NCBI GenBank assembly: GCA_023437715.1 | Contig: JAEZFK010000063.1 | Coordinates: 124,001-188,000, forward strand | From: Bacillota bacterium | GTDB lineage: Bacteria; Bacillota; Clostridia; Lachnospirales; Lachnospiraceae | Length of the DNA: 64,000 nt | Reading direction: 5' to 3' | In this document: piece by piece, positions 8,277 through 17,856 of the stretch | Numbering within the stretch: the stretch's first letter is position 1 | Layout of the letters: the number at the start of each line of letters is the position of its first letter | Translations under genes and position numbers: made by a program | Notes under the pieces: generated by a model | Databases searched by the model: none | Told to the model about the DNA's origin: nothing | What the model saw: only the letters and a program-made list of their open reading frames with translations

Positions 8277-10007
8277 ATGAAAAACCTGTTGTCCTATGCG
8301 AGAAAGTATAAAAAGGAATTTATCCTGGCAGTCATCTGTATTGAGGCGGAGACCGTATTTGAGCTGATCATACCCATGATTATGGCCGATATCATTGACG
8401 TGGGCGTGGCAACCGGCAATAAGGGCTATATTCTCCTTAAAGGCTTTCAAATGGTATTCTTTGCAGTCGCCTCTCTCTTTCTGGGCCACGCCTGTGCCCG
8501 GTATACCGCGATCTGCGGAAACGGCGTCGGCGCCCAGATCCGAATGGCGGAATTTAAGAAAATGCAGACTTATTCCTTTGCAAACACCGACCGTTTCAGC
8601 ACCCCTTCCCTTGTAACAAGGCTCACAAGCGATATTACCACCATCCAAAATTCCATTACCAATGGAATGCGCCCCGGCTTTCGCTCTCCTGTCATGATGC
8701 TGACGGCGGTAATTGTTTCTTTCCGTCTGAACGCCCGGCTGGCCCTGGTCTTTTTAGTTGCAGCCCCCATTCTTGCCGCTATCTTATTCGCCATCATCAA
8801 AAATGTAAGACCTCTCTACGGGAGAATGCAGGGAGCCATTGACCTGGTAAACCGCACCATACAGGAAAACCTTATCGCTATCCGCGTGGTAAAAGCCTAT
8901 GTCCGGGGCGATCATGAAATAGAAAAGTTCGGGGAGGTAAACGAAAATCTCCGGAGTTCCTCGGAAAGGTCCTTTTCCCTGGCGGCCTTAAACATGCCCG
9001 CTTTCCAGTTCGTCATGTACGGCACCATATTGAGCATCCTGTGGTTCGGCGGAAATATGGTTGCGGTGGGAGGCATGAAGGTGGGTGCTCTCACCAGCTT
9101 TTTAAGCTATGTGCTCCAGGTCCTCAATTCCCTGATGATGTTTTCCAATGTATTCCTTTTGTTCACCCGTTCCCTGACCTCATGGAAAAGAATTTCCCAG
9201 GTCCTGGAGGAGGAGCCCTTAATCAACGATGACAGGGCAACGGATATTTCTGTCACAAGAGGCGATATCCGCTTTGAAAACGTGTATTTTAAATACAAGG
9301 AAAGCGCGAAGGAGTACGTGCTTTCCGATATCTCCTTTGAAATCAGCCAGGGCCAGACCGTGGGCATCATCGGCCAGACAGGAGCGGCCAAAAGCACTCT
9401 GGTGCAGCTCATTCCCAGGCTTTATGAGGCTACCTCCGGCAATATTTACATTGACGGTCATCCCATATATGAATACACCCAGGCCCATTTGAGGGATTCC
9501 ATTGCCATGGTGCTGCAGAAAAACACCCTTTTTTCCGGCACCGTAAAGGAGAACCTTTACTGGGGAAAAGAAAATGCCACGGATGAAGAAATAGAACGGG
9601 CCTGCGCCATTGCCTGCGTAGACGAATTCATCGGCCGTCTGGACCATGGCTACGATACGGAGCTGGGCCAGGGCGGCGTCAATGTTTCCGGCGGCCAGAA
9701 GCAGCGCCTTTGCATTGCCAGAGCCATTCTAAAGGAGCCCAAGGTTCTGATTTTAGACGATTCCACCAGCGCCCTTGATACGGCCACTGAGGCAAAGATC
9801 AAAGAGGGCCTGGAAAAAGCTCTTCCGGACATGACTAAAATCATCATCAGCCAGAGGATTTCCTCTGTCATGTACGCCGACCAGATCATCATCCTTGACG
9901 ACGGGAAAATTAATGAGATCGGAACTCATGAAGAGCTGCTGGCTCATAACGAAATTTATCAGGACATTTATTATTCCCAGCAGAAAGGAGGTATCCAGGA
10001 GTCATGA
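8277..10007 (+). CDS. ABC exporter subunit with degenerate ATP site (half 1 of heterodimer)
   Basis: A 576-residue half-transporter: an N-terminal six-helix membrane domain (about residues 15-305) fused to an ATPase domain (about 330-570). The signature VSGGQKQR is canonical, but the protein's own catalytic elements are not. Walker A is GQTGAAKST with Ala371 at the usually invariant Gly, Walker B ends LDDST (Asp for the catalytic Glu), and the switch is SQRIS (Gln for His). This matches the non-hydrolytic partner of heterodimeric multidrug exporters (TM287/288, BmrCD, LmrCD class). It is the first gene behind the palindromic operator and overlaps the next gene by 4 bases. Drug export is inferred from family and marR linkage; the substrate is unknown. 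Confidence 0.9.
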   Translation: MKNLLSYARKYKKEFILAVICIEAETVFELIIPMIMADIIDVGVATGNKGYILLKGFQMVFFAVASLFLGHACARYTAICGNGVGAQIRMAEFKKMQTYSFANTDRFSTPSLVTRLTSDITTIQNSITNGMRPGFRSPVMMLTAVIVSFRLNARLALVFLVAAPILAAILFAIIKNVRPLYGRMQGAIDLVNRTIQENLIAIRVVKAYVRGDHEIEKFGEVNENLRSSSERSFSLAALNMPAFQFVMYGTILSILWFGGNMVAVGGMKVGALTSFLSYVLQVLNSLMMFSNVFLLFTRSLTSWKRISQVLEEEPLINDDRATDISVTRGDIRFENVYFKYKESAKEYVLSDISFEISQGQTVGIIGQTGAAKSTLVQLIPRLYEATSGNIYIDGHPIYEYTQAHLRDSIAMVLQKNTLFSGTVKENLYWGKENATDEEIERACAIACVDEFIGRLDHGYDTELGQGGVNVSGGQKQRLCIARAILKEPKVLILDDSTSALDTATEAKIKEGLEKALPDMTKIIISQRISSVMYADQIIILDDGKINEIGTHEELLAHNEIYQDIYYSQQKGGIQES

Positions 10008-11860
10008 GAGGTTCAGGATATGTAAAACCCCAAAACACCAGGAGAACCATTCTTCAGCTTTTAGAATATTTAGGCCACCACAAATTTTCCATGCTGCTCA
10101 TTGCAATTTTAGTCAGTATCAGCGCATTTTCAGGGATTTTAGGAACCTATTTATTAAAACCGGTCATAAATGAATACATTCTGCCGGGAAATATTCCCGG
10201 ACTGATCCGGATGATCGTTGTCATGGGGCTGGTCTATCTGGCTGGAGCCGCTTCCTGTCTCCTTTACAACCGGATGATGGTTCACGTTTCCCAGCAGGTG
10301 GTCAGCGAAATCCGGACGGATTTATTCCGCCATACCCAGAAGCTGCCCTTAAATTACTTTGACACCCGCACCCATGGAGAGCTGATGAGCCATTTTACCA
10401 ACGATGTGGACACCATTTCCGAGGCCTTAAACAACAGCTTTACCCTGCTCATCCAGAGCTTTATAACCTCTGTGGGAACTGTCGTCATGCTGATTCTGCT
10501 GGACTGGCGGCTGTCCCTTATTGTCATTGTTTTCCTCCTTTTCATGCTGGCTTACATCCGCCGCAACGGAAGCTTAAGCAAAAAGTACTTTGTGGAACAA
10601 CAGAAAAACCTGGGCAATATCAATGGCTTTGTGGAGGAGATGGTAGAAGGACAGAAGGTGGAAAAGCTTTTTCGCCATGAAAACCAGGATTATGAAAAAT
10701 TCTGCGGGCTGACGGAAAAGCTCAGGGTATCCTCCACCATGGCGGCCACCTTTACGGGAATTACCGTTCCTACCATCGTTTCTCTCTCTTACGTCAATTA
10801 TGCCATTTCTGCCTGCGTGGGCGGATTGTTTGCACTGTCAGGCCTCATTAATATGGGAACCCTGGCCTCTTATCTCGTTTATGTGAGACAGAGCGCCATG
10901 CCCATGAACCAGTTTACCATGCAGATAAACTTCCTCATGGTGGCTCTTGCCAGCGCCGAAAAGATCTTTTATATGATGGGAGCGGAGCCGGAAATTGATG
11001 AGGGGAACGTAACCCTAAGCAGGGTAACCCTAGAGCCTGACGGCAGCTTAAAAGAGGCGGAGGTCTATACCGGTTCCTTTGCCTGGAAGGTTCCTGATCA
11101 GGATCAGGGTTACCGCCTGGTTCCCTTAAAGGGAGATGTCCGTTTCCATGATGTGGTATTTGGCTATACTAAGGGAAATACCATTCTAAACGGCATCAGC
11201 CTCTACGCAAAGCCCGGCCAGAAAATTGCCTTTGTGGGGTCCACCGGAGCGGGAAAAACTACCATCATCAATCTTATCAACCGTTTTTATGAATTAAACA
11301 GCGGAATGATCACCTATGACGGAATCAATATTCAGAACATAAAAAAGGATGATTTAAGGCGCTCCATTTCCCTTGTCATTCAGGATACCCATTTGTTTAC
11401 GGGAACCATTGCCGACAACATCCGGTACGGAAGGCTGAATGCGTCGGACGAAGATGTGCTGGCCGCCGCAAGGATTGCCAACGCGGATTCCTTTATCCGC
11501 CGTCTTCCAAACGGATACGACACCCTGCTGGAAGGCGACGGCAGCAACTTATCCCAGGGACAGAGGCAGCTGATCGCCATTGCCAGGGCGGCCATATCCC
11601 AGCCTCCGGTTCTGGTCATGGATGAAGCCACCAGCTCCATTGATACCCGGACGGAAAAGCTCATTGAAAAAGGCATGGATGCCCTTATGAAAGACCGGAC
11701 GGTTTTCGTCATCGCCCACAGGCTTTCCACGGTCCGGAATTCCAACGCGATTCTGGTTCTTGAAAAAGGGGAAATCATTGAACGGGGCAGCCATGAAGAG
11801 CTGCTTTTGGAAAAGGGAAAATATTATCAGCTGCATACCGGCCAGTTTGAATTAGAATAA
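10004..11860 (+). CDS. ABC exporter subunit with intact ATP site (half 2 of heterodimer)
   Basis: A 618-residue half-transporter with six predicted helices (about residues 20-310) and an ATPase domain (about 370-610). Walker A GSTGAGKTT, Walker B VLVMDEATSS and switch IAHRLST are canonical, whereas the signature is LSQGQ rather than LSGGQ. Its defects therefore complement those of the upstream subunit: one complete ATP site (this Walker A/B plus the partner's signature) and one degenerate site in the dimer. A stretch of about 40 extra residues (around 330-370) lies between membrane and ATPase domains, as in TM288-like subunits. The start ATG overlaps the previous stop; marR follows after 13 bases. 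Confidence 0.92.
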   Translation: MRGSGYVKPQNTRRTILQLLEYLGHHKFSMLLIAILVSISAFSGILGTYLLKPVINEYILPGNIPGLIRMIVVMGLVYLAGAASCLLYNRMMVHVSQQVVSEIRTDLFRHTQKLPLNYFDTRTHGELMSHFTNDVDTISEALNNSFTLLIQSFITSVGTVVMLILLDWRLSLIVIVFLLFMLAYIRRNGSLSKKYFVEQQKNLGNINGFVEEMVEGQKVEKLFRHENQDYEKFCGLTEKLRVSSTMAATFTGITVPTIVSLSYVNYAISACVGGLFALSGLINMGTLASYLVYVRQSAMPMNQFTMQINFLMVALASAEKIFYMMGAEPEIDEGNVTLSRVTLEPDGSLKEAEVYTGSFAWKVPDQDQGYRLVPLKGDVRFHDVVFGYTKGNTILNGISLYAKPGQKIAFVGSTGAGKTTIINLINRFYELNSGMITYDGINIQNIKKDDLRRSISLVIQDTHLFTGTIADNIRYGRLNASDEDVLAAARIANADSFIRRLPNGYDTLLEGDGSNLSQGQRQLIAIARAAISQPPVLVMDEATSSIDTRTEKLIEKGMDALMKDRTVFVIAHRLSTVRNSNAILVLEKGEIIERGSHEELLLEKGKYYQLHTGQFELE

Positions 11861-11873
11861 TGAGGTGAAATAC

Positions 11874-12317
11874 ATGAAACAGCAAAGTGTAAGAGAGCTT
11901 TTCATCCGGGAAGAAAAGGCCAGAAAGCAAATCATCGCCCCGCTCCTGTCAAATCTGGGCTTAACGCCGGGACAGGGGCAGGCCAGGATTCTATACAATC
12001 TTCTGCAAAAGGACCATATCACTCAAAAGGAGCTTGCGGATAAATGCGGCATTGAAACCGCCACCATGTCCAGGAATATAGACAAACTGGAGGACATGGG
12101 ATTTCTCCTCCGGGAAAATAACCCGGACTGCAGGCGGTCCTTTCTGATCGTCCTTACGGAAAAGGGAATCATTGAGGCTGAGGAGATAAAAAAGGTCTTC
12201 CGCCATTTTGAGGAGCTTGTCTGCGACGGGATGACAGAGGAAGAAATAAATATATTCTGCAAGGTGCTGACAAAGATGTGTGAAAATCTGGAATCTTATA
12301 AAAATCCCGGGGTGTAG
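11874..12317 (+). CDS. MarR-family transcriptional regulator
   Basis: A 147-residue winged-helix regulator. ITQKELADKCGIETATMSRNIDKLEDMGF forms the DNA-recognition region and RRSFLIVLTEKG the wing and following strand. The GTG at 11865 is in frame, but ATG 11874 has GAGGTG at the right distance and is preferred. It is the third gene of the exporter operon, and the dyad at 8225-8248 is the likely site through which it represses itself and the pump until a ligand binds. An activator role is possible but less usual. Confidence 0.88.
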   Translation: MKQQSVRELFIREEKARKQIIAPLLSNLGLTPGQGQARILYNLLQKDHITQKELADKCGIETATMSRNIDKLEDMGFLLRENNPDCRRSFLIVLTEKGIIEAEEIKKVFRHFEELVCDGMTEEEINIFCKVLTKMCENLESYKNPGV

Positions 12318-12346
12318 GGGAATTATGAATCAGAATCTGCTGCTGC

Positions 12347-12375
12347 AAAAAGCCTGTTGTTTTAACAGGCTTTTT
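12347..12375. terminator. Bidirectional terminator between marR and the lyase gene
   Basis: A 12-bp stem (12347-12358 with 12364-12375; AGCCTGTT/AACAGGCT core) with an A run on the left arm and a T run on the right arm. It can terminate marR on the plus strand and the convergent lyase gene on the minus strand. Confidence 0.88.
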
Positions 12376-12387
12376 TGTAATACAAAA

Positions 12388-13509
12388 TTACATCCAAAGC
12401 AGAGGCTGTCGGATGGCTGCATTCCGCCTGGCTTCTTCATCCTCTGATTCAAAGGGCAGGCTTTCATACAGCCGGATCAGTTCAGGGATTCCCAGCCGGC
12501 ATCCGGCGAACACCATGAAAGAGGCTCTTGCCGGAAAAGCGTCAAAATGGGCGATATCCTGAGAATAGGGCCACCTGCTTTTATCAGTTACATAGGGAAA
12601 GAGAAAATCAACCGCTTTCCGGATGCTTCTGCCTTCCGGATCCTCATAATTCCATAAATCGTCTTCCGGCGCGGAGAGCACGTGGCAGATTGTGACTAAG
12701 TTGTCCACGATAAAGATGGAATAATTATAGGGCTTTGTCCGGGCCAGCTCCCGGGGGAAAGAACCGTCCGTATTCATCTGCTTTAAAAGCACTTTCTTAT
12801 AATGTTCCCGGCAGAATCCTGCCATTATCTCATTATCCGTAAACAGGGAGAAAACTGCAGCCTGCATGAAAAAGCAGACGCTGTGGTTATTGTCCGTATT
12901 CATCTCTTCAATTCCATTCTCATCCGTAAGCATCCAGCCTAAATACCGGGAAAACCACTTCTTAAGTCCCTGATAAATGAAATCCGTCATGAAAGGACTG
13001 CTGCCCAGGGCCTGAACTGCAAAGGGGATATCCGCCAAATGGATGGTGTCAATGATGCCGATGCCCCGCCCGGTGCAGATTCCGGGAATTGCCTGGGCAT
13101 AGGAAAGATTGGGATTCATCTTCGTATCCTCATCCAGAAAAAATTCTTTGAGAATCCGGACACTGTGCCGTGCAAACCGTTCCTCCTTTGTCAGCACATA
13201 GGCATATGCAAGATTGACGGCAAAGGTGCGCATCCGGCGGAGAATTATGCGGTGTTTATTGAAATTGTCCGGGTTGCTTTCTCCGTCCCGGCGGATATAG
13301 GGGAGCCCGTCGGCGGAATCAGGATCGGGCCACCAGTAATCGCCGTTTGAACAGTAATCGTGTATGGTGCCCGGAGTTCTGGGACAGAGCGCATCGGTGA
13401 TGTGGGGGATGGGGGCAGTTAGAGCAAATTCCGCTTTCTGGAGAATCTTTTCTTTGCTGATGTCATCCAGACTGGAAGAAATGGAATAGGACTTTGGATA
13501 AGTGATCAT
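12388..13509 (-). CDS. Alginate-lyase-superfamily polysaccharide lyase
   Basis: A 373-residue protein of the alginate lyase fold (PF05426, found in PL5 and PL38). Recognisable pieces are CSNGDYWWPDP near residue 53, the substrate-binding NTDNNHS segment in the middle, and DGSFPRELARTKPYNYS. There is no signal peptide, so it probably acts inside the cell on imported oligosaccharides. Name aside, alginate need not be the substrate; glucuronan-type chains are cut by related enzymes. It is divergent from the AraC regulator at 13714 and lies beside an importer, a GH88 hydrolase and a heparinase-fold lyase, which fits a uronic-acid polymer pathway. ATG 13509 has GAGGT 8 bases upstream. Confidence 0.75.
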   Translation of the reverse strand: MITYPKSYSISSSLDDISKEKILQKAEFALTAPIPHITDALCPRTPGTIHDYCSNGDYWWPDPDSADGLPYIRRDGESNPDNFNKHRIILRRMRTFAVNLAYAYVLTKEERFARHSVRILKEFFLDEDTKMNPNLSYAQAIPGICTGRGIGIIDTIHLADIPFAVQALGSSPFMTDFIYQGLKKWFSRYLGWMLTDENGIEEMNTDNNHSVCFFMQAAVFSLFTDNEIMAGFCREHYKKVLLKQMNTDGSFPRELARTKPYNYSIFIVDNLVTICHVLSAPEDDLWNYEDPEGRSIRKAVDFLFPYVTDKSRWPYSQDIAHFDAFPARASFMVFAGCRLGIPELIRLYESLPFESEDEEARRNAAIRQPLLWM

Positions 13510-13630
13510 GATATGTACCTCATTTCTGATTTTGATTTCCTGTTTTGTGTTCCTGTCATACTTTCAGTTTACGCCAGTAAGGGAGAAAAACCAATGGTCA
13601 AAATTCAGAAACAATAGGCAATTCAAAAAA

Positions 13631-13660
13631 TTGTCAATGTTTTTAAAAAAAGCTTATATA
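13631..13660 (+). promoter_or_regulatory. Candidate promoter of the AraC regulator gene
   Basis: TTGTCA at 13631-13636 and TATATA at 13655-13660, spacer 18 bases, in the 204-bp gap between the divergent lyase and regulator genes. The match to consensus is moderate. Confidence 0.45.
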
Positions 13661-13713
13661 CGGAATCGGATTCTTTCGATAAGATATAGACGGGGAGAGG
13701 GGGAGGTACGCTT

Positions 13714-15945
13714 ATGAAAAACAGATCTAAGGTATATTTATGGATGTTTTTATCCTATGTGGGGATTCTTTCGGTTCCCATTCTTTTGGGAATCGTAATT
13801 TACGGCTATACGTCTGCGTCGGTGCGCCGGCAGGCGGAGAAGCTGAATACAAGTCTTTTGATGATGGTGCAGAGAGATTTGGATAAGGAGATTGACAATA
13901 TTCAGAAGATTTCTGCAAGGATGGCATTGGATAACAATGTGCAGATGGCCAGCAGGGTGAAAAAGGATTTCGGCAGTGAGGATCAGCTGACCCTTTACCA
14001 TCTGTTTAATGACTTACAGGCCATTGCCATGTCGGAAGAGTTTATTGAAGATGTTTTTGTCTATTTCAACAACACTCAGAAGGTTTCCTGCATTAACGGC
14101 AGTATGTCCTCGGATATGTACTATGACCTTTATTATAAAAGTGAGGACTTTCCATTTGAAAAATTCAAGGATTACATGAGCCGTTTTCATTATAACGATG
14201 TGCTGTCCATTCATAAAAAATCAGGAGGCGATGTTCTGGTTTTCACCATGACGATTTTATATTCTGACATAGGCGAAAGATCGGCCACCATCGGAATTGC
14301 CGTAGATTATGAGAGTATAAGACAGAGGCTGGTATCAATGAAATGGGCCGATGGCATGAATGTTCTGGTTATTGATGAAAATAACATGAGAATCTGCGCC
14401 GATGAGGGAAACGAGGAAAGCCAGAGCCTGACATATGAGGGGCTGACCGCCGGAAACCATGTGGTAAAAGACGGCGGGGGAAAGCCATACATTATCTCTG
14501 CCTTTGACTCGAATAAAACCGCCTGGAAATATGCGGCCATCACTCCTATGGCCCTGATTGACGGAGAAGCGAAAGAAATTCAGAGAATCGCGGTGCTGGG
14601 ACTGTTTCTCTGCGTCATCACAGGATTTGCCATTTCCGGATATTTAACAAAGAAGAATTATAATCCGGTAAAAATGCTTCTGGAGACCATGAAAAACCAT
14701 GGAGGCCGGGAAATAGAAACAAATGAGAATGAATATCAGTGGCTGAACAGTCAGATCAATCTGTTTTTTCAGAAACAGGTGAACACAGAACGCCTCTTAT
14801 GCTCCAACAGGAAGAGCCTGAAGAATTATTATCTGATCCAGCTGCTTCAGGACTATTATGACGGCAGGCCCATGGAACCTTATGGGATTGAACTGAAATT
14901 GGATTATAATGTGGTAATCCTGTTTGAATCCGATGCAAAGAAGGAAGACATTGAGGAAAATGCCTTGCAGAAATTCGTGATCACCAATGTGTTTAAAGAG
15001 ATGTGCTTAAAATATTTCTACGTGGAAATGGTGGAAATCGGCGAACGGGTGGCGGCTGTTGTCAATCTTCCCACAGGAGAGAGCCAGTATATTCAGGTGC
15101 TGAAAGAGCTGGCTGAAAACCTTCAGCAGATGACAGAGGATTCCTTTGGATTTGTCAGCAAAATCTTTATCGGCTCCATTTGCAGGGGACTGGATGGAAT
15201 TCATCTGTCATACCAGCAGGCTTATGATATGGAGGAATATTTAAACTTGCTGGATACCAGCTTTGTCATCTACGATGAGGTGAAAAATATTCAGCCGGAA
15301 TACGACTACCCTGTGGACCTGGAAGAGAAAATTATCAATGCCATGAGGGTGGGGGACAGCCGGCAGGCCATAGAGACCATGCGCCGGGTTTTCGATATGA
15401 ATTTAGCCGGGCAGGTATCCGCAAATATCTACCGCTGCCTGATTTATGATATGATTGGAACCCTTTTAAAGGGGGCAAACTCCGGCGGTTACCGGGAAGC
15501 GGCCAGGGAACTGGATCTGCCGGATCAGAAAGCCCTTGGACCGGTGGAAGAGGTTAAGAAACAGTTTGAGACTCTTCTGGTTCAGATTTGCACAAAGGTG
15601 ACGGAGCTTCAGAAAGAGACCAGCCAGGACAAAACTCTGAGCAAAAGCGTACAGAGGTATATTCAGGAGAATTACATGGATCCGGATTTAAACATTTCCA
15701 TTACCAGCCAGCATTTTGACATGACGCCGGCCTATCTTTCTTCCATATATAAAAAGCAGACCGGCGGCAGCCTGCTGGATTATATCAATACAGTGCGGAT
15801 TGAGCATGCAGAACAGTTTTTAGAAAAAGGAATGAGCGTGGTGGAGGCTGCGGAGCGGACCGGTTTCCGGGACAGCGGCACCTTTATCCGGGCCTTTAAG
15901 AAGAAAAAAGGAATCACTCCCGGGCAGTTAAAGAAGAAAATTTAA
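13714..15945 (+). CDS. Membrane-anchored AraC-family regulator with extracellular sensor
   Basis: 743 residues: a transmembrane helix near 10-30, a long outside region (about 32-285) like the Cache-type sensors of this group, a second helix near 290-310, a cytoplasmic linker, and a C-terminal AraC/XylS DNA-binding domain (about 640-743) with two helix-turn-helix units (DLNISITSQHFDMTPAYLSSIY and MSVVEAAERTGFRDSGTF regions, each shown only in part). Such one-component sensors commonly sit beside Lpl-type importers in clostridia and Paenibacillus and activate them. Its likely targets are the importer operon starting near 16050 and the divergent lyase. ATG 13714 has GGAGGT 8 bases upstream. The inducer is unknown. 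Confidence 0.85.
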   Translation: MKNRSKVYLWMFLSYVGILSVPILLGIVIYGYTSASVRRQAEKLNTSLLMMVQRDLDKEIDNIQKISARMALDNNVQMASRVKKDFGSEDQLTLYHLFNDLQAIAMSEEFIEDVFVYFNNTQKVSCINGSMSSDMYYDLYYKSEDFPFEKFKDYMSRFHYNDVLSIHKKSGGDVLVFTMTILYSDIGERSATIGIAVDYESIRQRLVSMKWADGMNVLVIDENNMRICADEGNEESQSLTYEGLTAGNHVVKDGGGKPYIISAFDSNKTAWKYAAITPMALIDGEAKEIQRIAVLGLFLCVITGFAISGYLTKKNYNPVKMLLETMKNHGGREIETNENEYQWLNSQINLFFQKQVNTERLLCSNRKSLKNYYLIQLLQDYYDGRPMEPYGIELKLDYNVVILFESDAKKEDIEENALQKFVITNVFKEMCLKYFYVEMVEIGERVAAVVNLPTGESQYIQVLKELAENLQQMTEDSFGFVSKIFIGSICRGLDGIHLSYQQAYDMEEYLNLLDTSFVIYDEVKNIQPEYDYPVDLEEKIINAMRVGDSRQAIETMRRVFDMNLAGQVSANIYRCLIYDMIGTLLKGANSGGYREAARELDLPDQKALGPVEEVKKQFETLLVQICTKVTELQKETSQDKTLSKSVQRYIQENYMDPDLNISITSQHFDMTPAYLSSIYKKQTGGSLLDYINTVRIEHAEQFLEKGMSVVEAAERTGFRDSGTFIRAFKKKKGITPGQLKKKI

Positions 15946-16039
15946 AGAAAACACAATTGACTTGAAAAAATGCAAATGGAAATCAATGATTTTGCTCATG
16001 AAGTTTGGCTTTTTTCTATATCTTTTTCGGCTTGGGCGA

Positions 16040-16048
16040 TGCTATCAT
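16040..16048 (+). promoter_or_regulatory. Extended -10 promoter of the lyase/importer operon
   Basis: TGCTATCAT (extended -10: TG, one base, TATCAT) with no good -35 box at the right distance, as expected for an activator-dependent promoter. It lies 70 bases upstream of the lipoprotein gene. The rest of the 15946-16117 gap is AT-rich and shows no further structure. Confidence 0.45.
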
Positions 16049-16117
16049 GATGGCACAGACGGCAAACGGCAATAAGCCGGGAGGCGGAAAAACAAAAACG
16101 AAAGGAAAGAACAGGGA

Positions 16118-17788
16118 ATGAAAAAGAGAAGGTTATCATTACTGCTGACTGCTGCCATGGTGGCGGGAACCTTAGCCGGATGCGGTTCGGCAAAGGAAAC
16201 AACCGGAACCACAGCGGCAGCGGCGGCCACAACGGCAGCCACAGAAGCAGAGACAAAAGCGGCGGGGGCGGAGGAGACGGCAGCTCCGGTAGAATCTGTC
16301 TATCCATTGGGATCAGGAGGACAGCTGCAGTACTGGTGTGAACTGACAACCACAGTTTCTTCCAATTATGCGAATTTAGGAGATACCCCATTCGGAAAGG
16401 GCTGGATGGAGCGCACAGGAGTGGATATCCAGTTCCTGCATCCGCCGGCAGGGCAGTTAAAGGAACAGTTCAGCCTGATTTTAGCAGACGGAAACCTGCC
16501 TGATTTGATGGAATACAACTGGGTAACGGATTATCCGGGCGGGCCGGAGAAAGCCATCAAGGACGGAGTGATCCTGCCCTTAAATGACATCATCGACAAG
16601 TACTGCCCCAACTTAAAGGCATATTTAAAGGCAAATCCGGATATTGACCGCATGATAAAGACAGATGACGGAAATTACTATTCATTTCCATTCATCCGCG
16701 GCGATGACAGGCTGTTAAATACCATCGGCTTAATGCTCCGTGCCGACTGGCTGACAGATTTAGGGCTGGAAGTCCCTGAGACGATGGATGACTGGCATAC
16801 GGTTCTGACCGCTTTTAAGGAGAAAAAGGGAGCGGCGGCGCCATATACTTTCGAGTATACCAATGGCCAGTATTTAACATCTGATCCATTTGCCTATGCC
16901 TATGGCACAAACCGCTCCTTCTATCTGGGAAGTGACGGAAAGGTACATTTTGGAGCGGCAGAAGAAGGCTATAAGCAGTTTCTGACAACCATGGCCCAGT
17001 GGTATTCGGAAGGCCTTCTTGATCCGGATATCGCAACCCTTAAGAGCGATCAGGTAAGTGCAAAGATGACCAACGGAATCTCCGGCGCCTCCATGGGCCA
17101 GGCGGGAAGCCGTATGGGCACATGGACCGCAGCGGCTCAGGCCTCCAATCCCTCCTATAAACTGGTTGCAGCACCGCCGCCAATTCTGAAAAAGGGAGAA
17201 AAGGCAGAATTCGGTCAGATTGAAAACGCCTACTCCGGCCGTGCCAGCGTAGCCATCACCACCTCCTGCAAGGATATTGAGCGGGCAGCCAGACTGATGG
17301 ATTATGGTTATGGTGAAGAAGGACACATGTATTTTAACTTCGGAATCGAAGGGGAATCCTATACCATGGTGGACGGCTATCCAACCTATACGGATCTGAT
17401 TATGAAGAACCCGGAAGGACTTCCGGTATCCCAGGCAATGTCTGCATACATCCGCGGCAACTACAACGGCCCATTCGTGCAGGATGCCCGTTATCTGGAA
17501 CAGTATTATACCCTCTATGAGCAGAAGGAGACTCCGGAAGTATGGGGAGATTCCAACGGAAAAGCTCATCTGCTTCCTCCCATTACCCCCACATCGGAAG
17601 AAAGCAAGGAATTCTCCACGATCATGAATGAGATCAATACATACCGTGATGAAATGACACTTAAATTCATGTTCGGAACAGAGAGTCTGGACAAATTTGA
17701 TGATTATGTAAAGAACATGGAAAATATGGGACTGGACCGCGCTCTGGAAATTCAGAATGCGGCCCTGGAACGCTATAATTCGAGATAA
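16118..17788 (+). CDS. Solute-binding lipoprotein of an Lpl-type oligosaccharide importer
   Basis: 556 residues. The signal peptide begins MKKRRLSLLL and ends with the lipobox LAGC (Cys22), so the mature protein is lipid-anchored on the outer face of the membrane. A Thr/Ala/Glu-rich linker (about 25-65) precedes an extracellular solute-binding family 1 fold. Size and the two permeases downstream match the LplA/YtcQ type, which has no dedicated ATPase in the operon and uses a shared MsmK-like ATPase. Context (GH88, two lyase-type enzymes) suggests unsaturated uronic-acid oligosaccharides as cargo; this is inference. A GGAAAGAAC-type ribosome site precedes ATG 16118. Confidence 0.88.
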   Translation: MKKRRLSLLLTAAMVAGTLAGCGSAKETTGTTAAAAATTAATEAETKAAGAEETAAPVESVYPLGSGGQLQYWCELTTTVSSNYANLGDTPFGKGWMERTGVDIQFLHPPAGQLKEQFSLILADGNLPDLMEYNWVTDYPGGPEKAIKDGVILPLNDIIDKYCPNLKAYLKANPDIDRMIKTDDGNYYSFPFIRGDDRLLNTIGLMLRADWLTDLGLEVPETMDDWHTVLTAFKEKKGAAAPYTFEYTNGQYLTSDPFAYAYGTNRSFYLGSDGKVHFGAAEEGYKQFLTTMAQWYSEGLLDPDIATLKSDQVSAKMTNGISGASMGQAGSRMGTWTAAAQASNPSYKLVAAPPPILKKGEKAEFGQIENAYSGRASVAITTSCKDIERAARLMDYGYGEEGHMYFNFGIEGESYTMVDGYPTYTDLIMKNPEGLPVSQAMSAYIRGNYNGPFVQDARYLEQYYTLYEQKETPEVWGDSNGKAHLLPPITPTSEESKEFSTIMNEINTYRDEMTLKFMFGTESLDKFDDYVKNMENMGLDRALEIQNAALERYNSR

Positions 17789-17799
17789 GAAAGAAGCGG

Positions 17800-17827
17800 A
17801 AAGGACTGTTGAAAACAACAGTCCTTT
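17800..17827 (+). promoter_or_regulatory. Intercistronic hairpin after the lipoprotein gene
   Basis: A perfect 12-bp stem (17800-17811 with 17816-17827, AAAGGACTGTTG and its complement) closed by an AAAA loop, 11 bases after the lipoprotein stop. There is only a short T run, so it probably stabilises the lipoprotein message or causes partial termination, giving more binding protein than permease. Confidence 0.75.
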
Positions 17828-17856
17828 CTAAAAACCCAAAGAAGGAGCCACATATT

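Noticed and set aside
16874..17818. 314-codon open frame on the minus strand across the first binding-protein gene
   Set aside because: It is antisense to a well-supported lipoprotein gene, has no ribosome site or recognisable domain, and is rich in Cys, His and Phe as expected of a shadow frame.
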